From a virus, in IMG/VR virus record IMGVR_UViG_3300049629_000649, positions 1 to 42,450 of that record: a stretch of DNA of 42,450 bases, one strand, 5' to 3'. The notes under the pieces were generated by a model, which saw only the letters and a list, made by a program, of their open reading frames with translations, ran no database searches and was not told the DNA's origin. Shown piece after piece: positions 1-7,398 of this stretch. A program made the translations under genes and the position numbers. Positions within the stretch are counted from its first letter, which is position 1. Every line of letters begins with the position of its first letter.

Positions 1-342
1 GCATTGCACATGACTCTTGTTGAAAGAGTTGTTGATACAAAGATTGCACTTGGCTATGAGCAAGTTGAGGACCGTGAAAAGCTAATTGCTGACCACGTAG
101 CTAGAACAGCTTCATCATTGGCAGATACTCTTAGAGATCTAGCTAAAACACCGGTGAAATTAGCTAAAAGAATTTCAAACTTTATAGGTATGCCACAGGT
201 TACCTCAGAAGCTGAAGTTACAGAAGCTGAAGAAAATGTATTAACAGTTGGCAAAGAGGATGTAGTTGAACAAACTGCACCAGTTGCCGATTCTTTCGAG
301 CAAGTTTTAGTTGATGCCCTAATGGGTAGACGTAAACTCTGA
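1..342 (+). CDS. C-terminal part of an upstream head-assembly gene (protease or scaffold candidate), cut by window start
   Basis: The frame is open from base 1 and ends at the TGA at 340-342, immediately followed by a second stop (TAA). No ribosome binding site precedes the TTG at 4 or the ATG at 10, so I read this as the last 113 codons of a longer gene. The visible part is helical and charged (RDLAKTPVKLAKRI), then an acidic stretch rich in Glu (about residues 68-90), and ends in VDALMGRRKL. There is no recognisable catalytic motif. Its place directly before a capsid-associated protein and the major capsid protein fits a prohead protease or scaffold C-terminus. That is inference from gene order only. 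The downstream gap is 20 bases and holds the AAGGAG site of the next gene. Confidence 0.5.
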   Translation, partial: ALHMTLVERVVDTKIALGYEQVEDREKLIADHVARTASSLADTLRDLAKTPVKLAKRISNFIGMPQVTSEAEVTEAEENVLTVGKEDVVEQTAPVADSFEQVLVDALMGRRKL

Positions 343-362
343 TAAGTTAAGGAGAATAAACA

Positions 363-1136
363 ATGAGTTTAGCAAAATTCCGCAAGGTACATAGTAAGAC
401 TGGTGCTGGAAGGTTTGTAGTTTCTGAGGGAGTTGCTCCCGCAGCCTACTTGCTTCCACATCCAGGTCTTCCAACTTGGTATTTAGATAGTGAAGATGAT
501 CGCTTTGAGATTGTCATTCCTAAGGGTACCATTCTTTCAGTCGTAGCTGATTCCAATGGCGACGCAAGAGTAGTTCCCGCTAACGGAACTAGCTCAAGCA
601 AGTCCTGGGGCGATTCAATGCCCACAACTTGGGATCCGCTAGACGGTGCAACACCAAACTATAGCTCAGGAGCTACTGACACAATTTCAGTCCCTGCTCG
701 CTCAATTCCAATTGGTTGCGCACAGTATGATCTTTACAGACCATTCGATAAGGGCACATCTCAGGGTGCTGGCTTTATTACGCATGGTTATGTAGAGTAT
801 CCCATGGTTAGCGGATTGAACAATGACGTAACAGTTGGTTCCGTCGTTCGCTCCGATGTTATGGGACGCCCAGTATTGGCTGCAGCAACTGACTTCTATG
901 ATAGCTCAGCTGCCTACGCATACTTGCAAGTTGGTAAGGTTGTCGAAGTAGAGAAGTTTGCTACAAACTTTGATGACGGCCTCCTTAGCTACATGCAGCT
1001 TCCATCAGATCCAGGCGCTTTAAAGACTGTTTACGAGCTTACTCGTGCCGGTACTTTTAGCGGTAAGCTTGGCATTCGGGCGAACCTGGACGTAAATAAT
1101 GTCATTGGCGCATTCCGCGTTAATTTGACACTCTGA
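363..1136 (+). CDS. Putative capsid-associated (decoration or head fibre) protein
   Basis: A 257-residue protein starting at ATG 363 with AAGGAG at 350-355, and ending in TGA TAA. It is rich in Gly, Ser, Thr and aromatic residues, has no membrane segment or coiled coil, and looks like an all-beta structural protein. The segment FEIVIPKGTILSVVAD near residues 48-63 resembles the beta-barrel edges of small capsid decoration proteins, but I do not recognise the family with certainty. It lies directly upstream of the major capsid gene, a usual place for protease, scaffold or decoration genes. Its length and beta character argue against a scaffold, which is normally helical. It uses CGC/CGT arginine codons more often than genes further downstream, like the capsid gene, which suggests high expression. 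Virion structural role is likely; the exact role is inference. Confidence 0.55.
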   Translation: MSLAKFRKVHSKTGAGRFVVSEGVAPAAYLLPHPGLPTWYLDSEDDRFEIVIPKGTILSVVADSNGDARVVPANGTSSSKSWGDSMPTTWDPLDGATPNYSSGATDTISVPARSIPIGCAQYDLYRPFDKGTSQGAGFITHGYVEYPMVSGLNNDVTVGSVVRSDVMGRPVLAAATDFYDSSAAYAYLQVGKVVEVEKFATNFDDGLLSYMQLPSDPGALKTVYELTRAGTFSGKLGIRANLDVNNVIGAFRVNLTL

Positions 1137-1174
1137 TAAATAGAAAACAATAGCACAGGAGGAATAATCCTAAG

Positions 1175-2239
1175 ATGAGTAAGACAATCCAAGAGCTCCT
1201 CTCGGGTCTCCCAGCTTGGGAGGCTGCACTGACTGAGGACGGGTATATAGACGCAGATAATAGAGTAACCATTAAGGAAGCATTTGCATCTTCTGATGCA
1301 GCTGCCCTTTTCCCCAAGGTTCTCTCTCGCACTCTGCGTGAGGCTGCGGAGCCACAATTGCTGGTTACGCCGCTTCTCTCTACAGTTCGCCTCGGCAAGG
1401 GGCGCTCTTTGGAGTTCCCAGCAGTCAATGCAATCCAAGCAGCAGAGATCCCAGAAGGACAAGAGTATCCAGAGCAAGCACTCGCATTTGCAAAGCAGGT
1501 AGAGGGCAAAGTTTCAAAGAAGGGCGTTAAGCTCGCCTTTACAGAAGAGGTAATTGCCGATTCACTTTGGGACATTGTTGGCCTACATGTTCGTGCAGCT
1601 GGGCGTGCCATGGCTCGTTTGAAAGAGCAAATTGCACTTAGCCGATTCAAAGACGCAGCTACTATCGTATTTGATAACGATAGCGGTTCATACGATGACA
1701 CCACAGGTCGCGACATTGATGGCACAGCCAACAAGACCGTGACATGGGATGACATCATTGACATGGCTGCTGTTCTTATGGCTGAAAACCATATTCCAAC
1801 AGACTTTATCCTACACCCCTTGATGTGGTCAGTGTTCCTTAAGGACGCTATTTTCCACGCCGGTGGTGCAGCTTCAGGTGTTGGAAGTAGCTGGGGATAT
1901 CGTCCTCAGTCAGCCGAAGGCGCTCTAAATGCAACAGCACCCATGGGTCTCAATGTGCTTGTTTCACCATTCGTTAGCTTTACTGCTAAGAGTGGCGCAA
2001 CAGCTGCTAAGTCAGACCTCTTCCTCATTGATCGCAATGAGGTCGGCTCACTTCTAGTGAAGGATGATATGAGTACAGATCAGTTTGATGATCCAAGTCG
2101 TGACATTCGCTCACTTAAAATGAAGGAGCGGTATGATATCGTAATGTTAGGTGATGGTGAAGGTATCACTGTTGCTAAGAACGTAAGACTCAGCCGCAAC
2201 TACGAAGTTCAGGTTACAAACGACGTAGCTTTGAGCTGA
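1175..2239 (+). CDS. Major capsid protein, HK97-fold
   Basis: A 354-residue protein starting at ATG 1175 behind a full AGGAGG at 1157-1162. The order of segments fits an HK97-type capsid subunit: a helical N-arm (about 1-60), an E-loop-like beta segment with SLEFPAVNAIQAAEIPEGQEYP (about 80-100), a spine region with VSKKGVKLAFTEEVIADS and a long helix (about 112-160), then an A-domain with VTWDDIIDMAAVLMAENHIPTDFILHP, a form widely seen in phage capsid proteins (the WDDI..A segment and xxDFILHP). The C-terminus (about 300-350) has MSTDQFDDPSRDIRSLKMKERYDIVMLGDGEGI, typical of the final P-domain strand. It is followed by a strong hairpin, as expected for a very highly expressed gene. Codon use (many CGC/CGT and CTC codons) differs from the AT-rich tail genes. 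Family assignment is by pattern recognition, without a search. Confidence 0.85.
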   Translation: MSKTIQELLSGLPAWEAALTEDGYIDADNRVTIKEAFASSDAAALFPKVLSRTLREAAEPQLLVTPLLSTVRLGKGRSLEFPAVNAIQAAEIPEGQEYPEQALAFAKQVEGKVSKKGVKLAFTEEVIADSLWDIVGLHVRAAGRAMARLKEQIALSRFKDAATIVFDNDSGSYDDTTGRDIDGTANKTVTWDDIIDMAAVLMAENHIPTDFILHPLMWSVFLKDAIFHAGGAASGVGSSWGYRPQSAEGALNATAPMGLNVLVSPFVSFTAKSGATAAKSDLFLIDRNEVGSLLVKDDMSTDQFDDPSRDIRSLKMKERYDIVMLGDGEGITVAKNVRLSRNYEVQVTNDVALS

Positions 2240-2245
2240 TAAACC

Positions 2246-2317
2246 TTAGGGTTGCTATAGTTACGAATTAGCCCTAAAGCTAGGGGACGGTGGAATAAAT
2301 CTACCGTCCCCTATGCT
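2246..2317 (+). terminator. Hairpin cluster ending in a strong stem behind the capsid gene
   Basis: Starting 7 bases after the capsid stop, TAGGGGACGGT (2281-2291) pairs perfectly with ACCGTCCCCTA (2303-2313) around an 11-base loop. The stem can be lengthened by AGC/GCT around one bulged T. The tail is only moderately T-rich, so the terminator may be leaky. Just upstream, TTAGGG (2246-2251) can pair with CCCTAA (2272-2277). The same CCCTA (2272-2276) can instead pair with TAGGG (2281-2285), giving competing structures. A transcription stop or 3' end stabiliser for capsid mRNA is the simplest reading. Confidence 0.7.
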
Positions 2318-2331
2318 ATTAATTGCATTAA

Positions 2332-2348
2332 TTTGTTACTATTAAAAT
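2332..2348 (+). promoter_or_regulatory. AT-rich intergenic motif TTTGTTACTAT, possible late promoter element
   Basis: The 11-mer TTTGTTACTAT at 2332-2342, followed by TAAAAT, lies between the capsid hairpin and the next gene. The identical 11-mer occurs at 9856-9866, in the only other spacer longer than 100 bases, directly before the main sheath gene. Both follow a hairpin and precede a structural gene, so a shared promoter or regulatory element is possible. It does not clearly match a standard -35/-10 pair with correct spacing relative to the start, so the assignment is tentative. Confidence 0.3.
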
Positions 2349-2373
2349 AGATGCGTATTATGGAGTGTGTAAA

Positions 2374-3147
2374 GTGGCACTATATTTGATTGATAATGCA
2401 ACTGTAACAGTAAATACAGTTAACATTAAGTTTGGAAGAACTATTAAGATATCTTCGATAGTAGATGCCAATTTTACTGTAAATACAGATACCGCAACAC
2501 CAGTTCAACTAGTTTCTCCATTTAAGGTAATAAATACAATAACTGACTATAATCAGATTAGTAGAACTTTAACTTTATATTGGGATATAGTATTACAGCC
2601 AAACACAGATTATGTTCTTAAAATAACAAATTTATTAGACTCTTCAGGTTTTATAATTCCAGAAGAAAAAATAACCTTTACAAGCCAGACTAGCGCAGCG
2701 ACACCTTCGATTCTTACTGACAGTAAAGCTACAGTTCTTAATGAAGTTTTAATAGAAGATAAGTCTGTTAGAGCAGATATTGAAACTGGATATCAAATAT
2801 TAGCAAAAAACCCAGATTTTTATATAATATCAACTAATCCAACGGCTGGAGATTTTTATCTAGCAAATGATGAGAATAATGGTAGGGTAACAATTACATT
2901 TAGTTCTCGACCAGCTTCAAACTTTTTGATCTCTAAATACTTTAAAGCGCAGCGCAAAAAGATACAAAAGACTCCATCAAGATGGGAAAATGTAGATACA
3001 AATATATCAATGCACTCATGGAAACCAGATGTATATGTAGATTTCCCATCTACAGACGCTACACCCGTTTTCTATATTGATGATAAAACTTATTTCGAAA
3101 AAGGCTATAAATATAGAGTTATTGTCTCTTCGGAAGTTGGCATATAA
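2374..3147 (+). CDS. Ig-like (SbsA/Big_5-type) virion structural protein
   Basis: I choose GTG 2374 rather than GTG 2365, because GGAG at 2362-2365 sits 8 bases before 2374 and overlaps the earlier candidate. The product is then 257 residues, starting VALYLID with Met as first residue. Residues about 20-105 read as a beta-sandwich: a short strand FTVNTDTATPVQ, a strand-rich middle, then LQPNTDYVLKITNLLDSSGFIIPE and an ending FTSQT. This is the pattern of SbsA-type bacterial Ig-like domains (..L.p.t.Y.v.i.....D..Gn....). The C-terminal half is beta-rich and unassigned, with ITFSSRPASNFLISKYFKAQRKKI near residue 175. The stop TAA shares a base with the next ATG (TAATG), suggesting translational coupling. 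It probably forms part of a fibre or surface module. No enzymatic motif is seen. Confidence 0.55.
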   Translation: MALYLIDNATVTVNTVNIKFGRTIKISSIVDANFTVNTDTATPVQLVSPFKVINTITDYNQISRTLTLYWDIVLQPNTDYVLKITNLLDSSGFIIPEEKITFTSQTSAATPSILTDSKATVLNEVLIEDKSVRADIETGYQILAKNPDFYIISTNPTAGDFYLANDENNGRVTITFSSRPASNFLISKYFKAQRKKIQKTPSRWENVDTNISMHSWKPDVYVDFPSTDATPVFYIDDKTYFEKGYKYRVIVSSEVGI

Positions 3148-3557
3148 TGGCAAATGCACTATATGCAAAAGGGAAAGAAGGCCTACTAGAGGGTTTATTT
3201 GACCTGACTGACAATAACTTAAAAATTGCATTAGTAAAAAATACTTATACAGTAAATTTAAGTACACATGAATTCTTATCAAGCATTAGTGAAGATTCAG
3301 TCGCAGCAACTACTAGTTTATTAAGCGGAAAAACAACAGCATCTGGTGTCTTTGATGCTGATAATATTACAATAGAAGATTACGGGACTAGCGGTTTTGC
3401 CTATCTAGTTTTATATAAAGATACTGGAGTTAGATCTACATCAAGACTTTTAGCCTACATAGATACAGCTACTGGACTTCCAGTATCTTCTAGTGCTAGT
3501 CCTATCTCCATCACAATTAATTGGAGTAACGAACAATATAAAATATTTAGTTTATAA
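3147..3557 (+). CDS. Conserved small phage structural protein (fibre-locus family)
   Basis: A 136-residue protein that begins at ATG 3147, overlapping the preceding stop by one base. The opening MANALYAKGKEGLLEGLFDLTDNNLKIALV..YTVNLSTHEFLSSI follows a pattern I recognise from many tailed phages (MANxLYxxGrexxLxGxIDxxxDxIKvaLVDxxxYTvnlxxHefLxdI). These proteins are found near tail-fibre or neck genes and are annotated only as structural or hypothetical. The rest is a beta-rich domain with an ordered YLVLYKDTG segment. No signal, membrane segment or catalytic motif is present. It sits between an Ig-like protein and fibre genes, so a role as a fibre component, adaptor or surface-displayed subunit is reasonable. 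The family resemblance is from memory and the role is inferred from context. Confidence 0.55.
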   Translation: MANALYAKGKEGLLEGLFDLTDNNLKIALVKNTYTVNLSTHEFLSSISEDSVAATTSLLSGKTTASGVFDADNITIEDYGTSGFAYLVLYKDTGVRSTSRLLAYIDTATGLPVSSSASPISITINWSNEQYKIFSL

Positions 3558-3566
3558 AGGATTTTT

Positions 3567-3905
3567 ATGACCACCCAGTATCCCGCAGCATTGGACGTAT
3601 TGATCAATCCTACATCATCTGATGCGCTTAATTCAGTAACGGTACCTCACCATCAACAGCACGCTAATGCAAATGACGCCATTGAGGCCATGCAGACGGT
3701 TATCGGATTAAATCCAGCGGGCAGTCATTTAACAGTTAAAGATAGAATAATATCTGCAGAAACTGCAATTACTACACAATCCGTTTTAAATGGTTTAACC
3801 GATGTTACTATATCAACAGTTAATCCTGGTGATGTTTTACGTTACAATGGCTCAGTTTGGGTTAATTATAATGAAGAAAATCTTGTTGATGGAGGAAACT
3901 TTTAA
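3567..3905 (+). CDS. Short tail or head fibre protein
   Basis: A 112-residue protein, ATG 3567 with AAAGGA at 3556-3561. Residues about 27-62 contain HHQQHANANDAIEAMQTVIG followed by NPAGSHLTVKDRI, a helical segment common in phage fibre proteins (H..hHaNandAIeAiq..lG.nPaG...TVkdRi) that typically forms a trimeric coiled coil. The C-terminal 45 residues (VLRYNGSVWVNYNEENLVDGGNF) resemble the small beta modules that end many marine and environmental phage fibres (G.VL.ynGs.W). It ends with DGGNF, like the DGGTF end of the neighbouring long fibre. The last codons (GAT GGA GGA) also supply the GGAGG site of the next gene at 3891-3895. It likely assembles as a trimer with the adjacent fibre; whether it sits on head, neck or tail is unknown. 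Confidence 0.6.
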   Translation: MTTQYPAALDVLINPTSSDALNSVTVPHHQQHANANDAIEAMQTVIGLNPAGSHLTVKDRIISAETAITTQSVLNGLTDVTISTVNPGDVLRYNGSVWVNYNEENLVDGGNF

Positions 3906-3907
3906 CA

Positions 3908-5665
3908 ATGGCTAATACAATCAGAATTAAAAGAAGGGCATCAGGAGCTTCTGGTGCACCAAGCAGTCTGGAAAATGCAGAACTCGCATATAATGAAGTA
4001 GATGATACCCTTTATTATGGTAAGGGAACTGGTGGAGTTGGTGGAATTGCGACTACCGTTGAAGCAATCGGTGGTAAAGGCGCATATGTCGACCTCACTG
4101 GGACTCAAACTATTACTGGAAATAAAACATTTTCTGGAACAGTAGCCTTAGGATCTTCTGCAACTGCAACAACACAAACAGCCGGGGACAATAGCACTAA
4201 AGTTGCAACAACAGGATATGTGGATGCAGCTGTCGTAGCTGCTACATATAACTTTACTTTAGCAGGTGATTCTGGAACATCGCAGACAATTGACGACGCG
4301 GAGACTGTAACCATATCAGGTGGAACTGGGCTTTCATCAATAGCATCATCTACAAATACCATAACACTAAATCTTGACAATACAACAGTTACTGCTGGTT
4401 CATACGGCGGTGCTGCCTCAGTCGGTAGCTTCACGGTTGACGCCCAGGGTCGTTTAATCGCAGCAAGTTCTACAACTATAGAAATTGCGCTTGGAACTAA
4501 TACTTCAGGAAACTATGTAGCAACAATAACTGGTGGAACTGGTGTTACTTCTTCTGCAGCAACAACAGGTGAGGGGACAACTCACTCACTGTCCATTGGT
4601 CAAGATGTAGCAACCTCTGCAAGCGTAACATTTGCAGGACTTACACTTAATAGTGGAAGCATGGTTTTTGAAGGTGCAACTGCAAATGACTTTGAAACAA
4701 CTCTTGCAGTCACAGATCCAACTGCAGACCGCACTATCACTCTGCCAGACGCAACTGGTACAGTAGCTCTTACTGCAGATAAGCTTTCAGCTTTTGCAGC
4801 GACTTCATCATCAGAACTTGCTGGAATTATATCTGACGAAACTGGTACTGGTGCTCTAGTATTTGCTAATACGCCAACACTTGTAACTCCAAACATTGGT
4901 GCTGCCACTGGCACCTCCCTTGTCCTTTCGGGCGATCTAACAGTTAACGGCACAACAACTACAATCAATTCAACTACTATAACTATTGACGATAAGAACA
5001 TTGAACTTGGCTCAAGCGCCTCTCCGACAGACGCAGGTGCTGATGGTGGTGGAATCACTCTTAAGGGTGATACAGACAAGACTTTTAACTGGGTTGATGC
5101 AACTGACGCATGGACTTCTTCAGAAAATCTTAATCTTCTGACAGGCAAGTCATTGTTGATTGCGGGAACTTCTGTACTCTCTGGCTCAACTCTTGGCTCA
5201 GGAGTAACTGCCTCAAGCCTTACTTCAGTTGGAACAATTGCAACTGGTACCTGGAATGGTACAGTAATCGGTTCAACTTATGGTGGAACCGGAGTAAATA
5301 ATGGAGCTAGTACCATTACTCTTGGTGGCAACCTTGTTACATCTGGAGCTAATGCAATAACTTTCACCTCGACTGGAACAACAGGCGTAACTCTTCCAAC
5401 ATCTGGAACTCTTGCCACTTTAGCTGGATCTGAAAGTCTTACAAATAAGACAATTGATTCGTCCAATATAGGCGCAACAACTAAAGGCACAGGAGCTTTC
5501 ACTACCTTAACCTCAAACGGTGCCACAACATTTACTGCAGCAACTGCGTCATCATCTTATACAACTGGCACCTTAGTTGTAACTGGTGGAATCGGAGTCT
5601 CAGGCGCATTGTACGGAAATAGCAGTACATTAAGTGGTTTCTCCATTGATGGTGGAACATTCTAA
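3908..5665 (+). CDS. Long repetitive fibre protein with Mtd-type N-terminal domain
   Basis: A 585-residue protein, ATG 3908 with GGAGG at 3891-3895 inside the previous gene. Residues 1-55 (IRIKRRASGASGAPSSLEN, AELAYNEVDDTLYYGKGTG) match the pattern of the major tropism determinant N-terminal domain, used to attach fibres to the virion. After this come low-complexity, Ser/Thr/Gly/Ala-rich modules typical of environmental phage fibres: LTGTQTITGNKTFSGTV, KVATTGYVDAAV, TADRTITLPDATGTVALT, SVGTIATGTWNGTVIGSTYGGTGV, GSESLTNKTIDSSNIG and VTGGIGVSGALYGNSSTLSG. Such repeats form triple beta-helical shafts. It ends in DGGTF. No intramolecular chaperone (S74-like) or enzymatic tip is visible, so this protein may be mostly shaft. 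Receptor binding is a reasonable guess. Its placement between capsid and neck genes leaves open a head-fibre or neck-whisker role. Confidence 0.75.
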   Translation: MANTIRIKRRASGASGAPSSLENAELAYNEVDDTLYYGKGTGGVGGIATTVEAIGGKGAYVDLTGTQTITGNKTFSGTVALGSSATATTQTAGDNSTKVATTGYVDAAVVAATYNFTLAGDSGTSQTIDDAETVTISGGTGLSSIASSTNTITLNLDNTTVTAGSYGGAASVGSFTVDAQGRLIAASSTTIEIALGTNTSGNYVATITGGTGVTSSAATTGEGTTHSLSIGQDVATSASVTFAGLTLNSGSMVFEGATANDFETTLAVTDPTADRTITLPDATGTVALTADKLSAFAATSSSELAGIISDETGTGALVFANTPTLVTPNIGAATGTSLVLSGDLTVNGTTTTINSTTITIDDKNIELGSSASPTDAGADGGGITLKGDTDKTFNWVDATDAWTSSENLNLLTGKSLLIAGTSVLSGSTLGSGVTASSLTSVGTIATGTWNGTVIGSTYGGTGVNNGASTITLGGNLVTSGANAITFTSTGTTGVTLPTSGTLATLAGSESLTNKTIDSSNIGATTKGTGAFTTLTSNGATTFTAATASSSYTTGTLVVTGGIGVSGALYGNSSTLSGFSIDGGTF

Positions 5666-5678
5666 TTAAAGGATGTAG

Positions 5679-6131
5679 ATGCTCTACAATGGAGATATAG
5701 CCTATAATCAAGATCATTTCAATTACAGTGGTGTATATGTAGTTTCTCCTCAGTCTTTTGGATTAACTACTAATTTTGGTGGCCTAAAAGTATTAGGCGT
5801 TATCGTCATATCACCACCGTCTGTAAATAGCACATTAGTTTTTGTAGATACTCATAACATAATAGGCTCTACTGGGATAGTAGAGAATAGTGAAACGATC
5901 TCTACGATCTCATTTGCTCAGTTTGATGGCTATGGGTCTTCTGAGATAAATAAAATTAATGCAGATGCGTTTGCATTAGCAAGTGTGGGTAGTCAGGAAT
6001 CATACAGCGCCGGTGTCTTTGCCATATCAGTTAATAAAAATGACGTATATGCAATCTCCAACGCAGAAAGTATTATCTTAGAGAATAACTCAGCAGGCAC
6101 AGTAAACGTTACTATTATATCTAACGCATGA
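5679..6131 (+). CDS. Unknown beta-rich structural protein
   Basis: A 150-residue protein, ATG 5679 with AAAGGA at 5668-5673. I do not recognise its family. It is rich in Ser, Val, Ile and Asn with alternating hydrophobic positions (LKVLGVIVISPPSVNSTLVFVDT, VNVTIISNA at the C-terminus), indicating beta-structure. It has no Cys, no signal peptide and no convincing membrane helix. It follows the long fibre gene by 13 bases and precedes the neck connector by 14 bases. It could be a fibre tip, fibre chaperone or small decoration protein. The absence of charged helical segments argues against a chaperone, and its size suits a distal binding module supplied in trans. Confidence 0.4.
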   Translation: MLYNGDIAYNQDHFNYSGVYVVSPQSFGLTTNFGGLKVLGVIVISPPSVNSTLVFVDTHNIIGSTGIVENSETISTISFAQFDGYGSSEINKINADAFALASVGSQESYSAGVFAISVNKNDVYAISNAESIILENNSAGTVNVTIISNA

Positions 6132-6145
6132 ACTAAGAGGTAAAA

Positions 6146-7033
6146 ATGTCAACAGATAGAGTTGTAGTTAGTGATACGGTTAGAGTAACTGTAAAATTTA
6201 AAGATATAGATTCCAATGGACTAGAAGTTGAGTTGTCGCCCAGCACTGTCAGCGTAACTATTAAAAACTCAAGTGGAACAACAATAGTTGCAACTAATGC
6301 AACTCAATCAACCTCATCAATATTTTACTATGACTATACACCAAGTTTAGCTGATACATATACTGTTAAATTTACTGGAACTTTATCTTCTGGAAATAAT
6401 GTAGTTGTTGAGCAAAAACTATATGTTAGTTCTGTCAGCGAAGAATATCAACCAACTATTATATTAAAAAATGAAGAAACAATTATTTTTGCCCCAAATG
6501 TAGATCCATTATATCTTGATCCCGAAACATTAATTCCATATTTTCCAGACGCGTCTTTATTGGAAATAGGAGAAATTATACATAATTACTCAAATGAAAT
6601 TAAATCATTATATGGTCTTTTGGATGAAGAAGATGGAACTAATTTATCTTTTACAGTTTTAGAATACATAAAAGCGGCAACTGCATGTGAGTTAAGTAGA
6701 ACTTATGGATTTGGTGGAGATGATGAAGTTTCGCTAAGATTGGGTGATTTTAATATTACAAATAGATCACTTCCTAGAAGAGTGGTAACTAGGGATAATG
6801 CAACGACATGGTGTCAGATAGCAACAGCTTTAAGAAAAGAAATTTTAGCAAATAAAGTCTCACCAAGATCATTTACGCCAAAAAATTTACCAAGTGTTTC
6901 AACTGGTACAAATATAGATCCATTAACTGGAAAAACAATATATCTATCAGATAAAGAATTATATGGCCCAGGAACAACCATAATATCTAAAGATGACCCT
7001 ATGCCAAAGAGGGGGTTGAAGAGCTATGATTGA
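6146..7033 (+). CDS. Neck connector (head-tail adaptor) with N-terminal Ig-like domain
   Basis: A 295-residue protein, ATG 6146 with AGAGG at 6136-6140. Two parts can be seen. Residues 1-95 form an Ig-like beta-sandwich (VVVSDTVRVTVKFKDIDSNG, FYYDYTPSLADTYTVKFTGTL, VEQKLYVS), of the type found at the N-terminus of phage BppU-like proteins. Residues about 115-235 are helical, with LLEIGEIIHNYSNEIKSLYG, EYIKAATACELSRTYGFGG, LGDFNITNRS and ATTWCQIATALRKEIL. This pattern resembles gp6/gp15-type adaptor proteins that dock on the portal, including the short beta element before the last helix. The C-terminal 60 residues look extended. The 8-base overlap with the next gene (ATG at 7026 inside the TGA context) suggests coupled translation with the head-closure candidate. 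The connector call is from fold pattern and gene order. Confidence 0.5.
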   Translation: MSTDRVVVSDTVRVTVKFKDIDSNGLEVELSPSTVSVTIKNSSGTTIVATNATQSTSSIFYYDYTPSLADTYTVKFTGTLSSGNNVVVEQKLYVSSVSEEYQPTIILKNEETIIFAPNVDPLYLDPETLIPYFPDASLLEIGEIIHNYSNEIKSLYGLLDEEDGTNLSFTVLEYIKAATACELSRTYGFGGDDEVSLRLGDFNITNRSLPRRVVTRDNATTWCQIATALRKEILANKVSPRSFTPKNLPSVSTGTNIDPLTGKTIYLSDKELYGPGTTIISKDDPMPKRGLKSYD

Positions 7034-7397
7034 CGCTAAGCGAGCATTTAGAAAAGTAATGCGCGAGTGGGGACATGATATTTATTTTCAGCGAATGTTA
7101 TCAAATGGAAATCATTCTGATCAATTTGAAAGAGTAACAACTCGTCAAGTTGGACAGTCAGGTATGACAAACGCTAACTCTACACAAGAAATGCCCGAAG
7201 GGATAGTATCAAACTATGATGCAGTCTATTACTTCGAAAAGCATATATCACCTAAAGAAGGTGATAGAATATATGAAAATTATTCTTTAAAAGTAAATAA
7301 AAATTATACTGTCTTTAAGATAGATACAGTTTCCGCTATTAGAGGTAGACTAGGTGAAATTAACTATTGGGTAGTTGGAGCTACAAGAGAGAAGTGA
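7026..7397 (+). CDS. Head-closure (stopper) protein candidate
   Basis: A 123-residue protein. ATG 7026 overlaps the end of the connector gene by 8 bases, with a G-rich site (GAGGGGG) near 7009-7015. The N-terminal helix (DAKRAFRKVMREWGHDIYFQR) is followed by a flexible segment and a beta-barrel-like end: YDAVYYFEKHISPKEGDRIYE, YTVFKIDTVSAIRGRLGEINYWVVGATRE. The pattern of a small barrel with a hydrophilic loop, a KEGDRI turn and a final strand with W.V.G fits SPP1 gp16-type stopper or closure proteins (..i...D.i......y.V..v......g...y..v.l.r). Its place right after the adaptor agrees with the common order adaptor, closure, tail completion. Next gene starts one base after the stop. Confidence 0.5.
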   Translation: MIDAKRAFRKVMREWGHDIYFQRMLSNGNHSDQFERVTTRQVGQSGMTNANSTQEMPEGIVSNYDAVYYFEKHISPKEGDRIYENYSLKVNKNYTVFKIDTVSAIRGRLGEINYWVVGATREK

Positions 7398-7398
7398 A

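Noticed and set aside
1120-1764. Open frame on the minus strand across the capsid gene
   Set aside because: It is fully antisense to a clear capsid gene, has no ribosome binding site in context, and its composition is what codon structure of the + strand gene produces.
2333-2361. TTGTTA, 17 bases, TATTAT as a sigma-70 promoter
   Set aside because: The elements and spacing look good, but transcription would start after the GGAG site of the next gene, so a normal leader would be lost. Kept only as a possible general motif.
2365-2373. Upstream GTG as start of the Ig-like protein
   Set aside because: The GGAG at 2362-2365 overlaps this codon and is spaced correctly for the next GTG at 2374.
4600-5148. 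Minus-strand open frame across the long fibre gene
   Set aside because: It arises from the repetitive Gly/Thr/Ala codons of the fibre; no promoter, start context or recognisable protein pattern.
7375-7398. TTG 7375 as start of sheath-like protein 1
   Set aside because: It lies within the closure gene without a ribosome binding site; ATG 7399, one base after the stop, with purine-rich GAGAGAAG upstream fits better.
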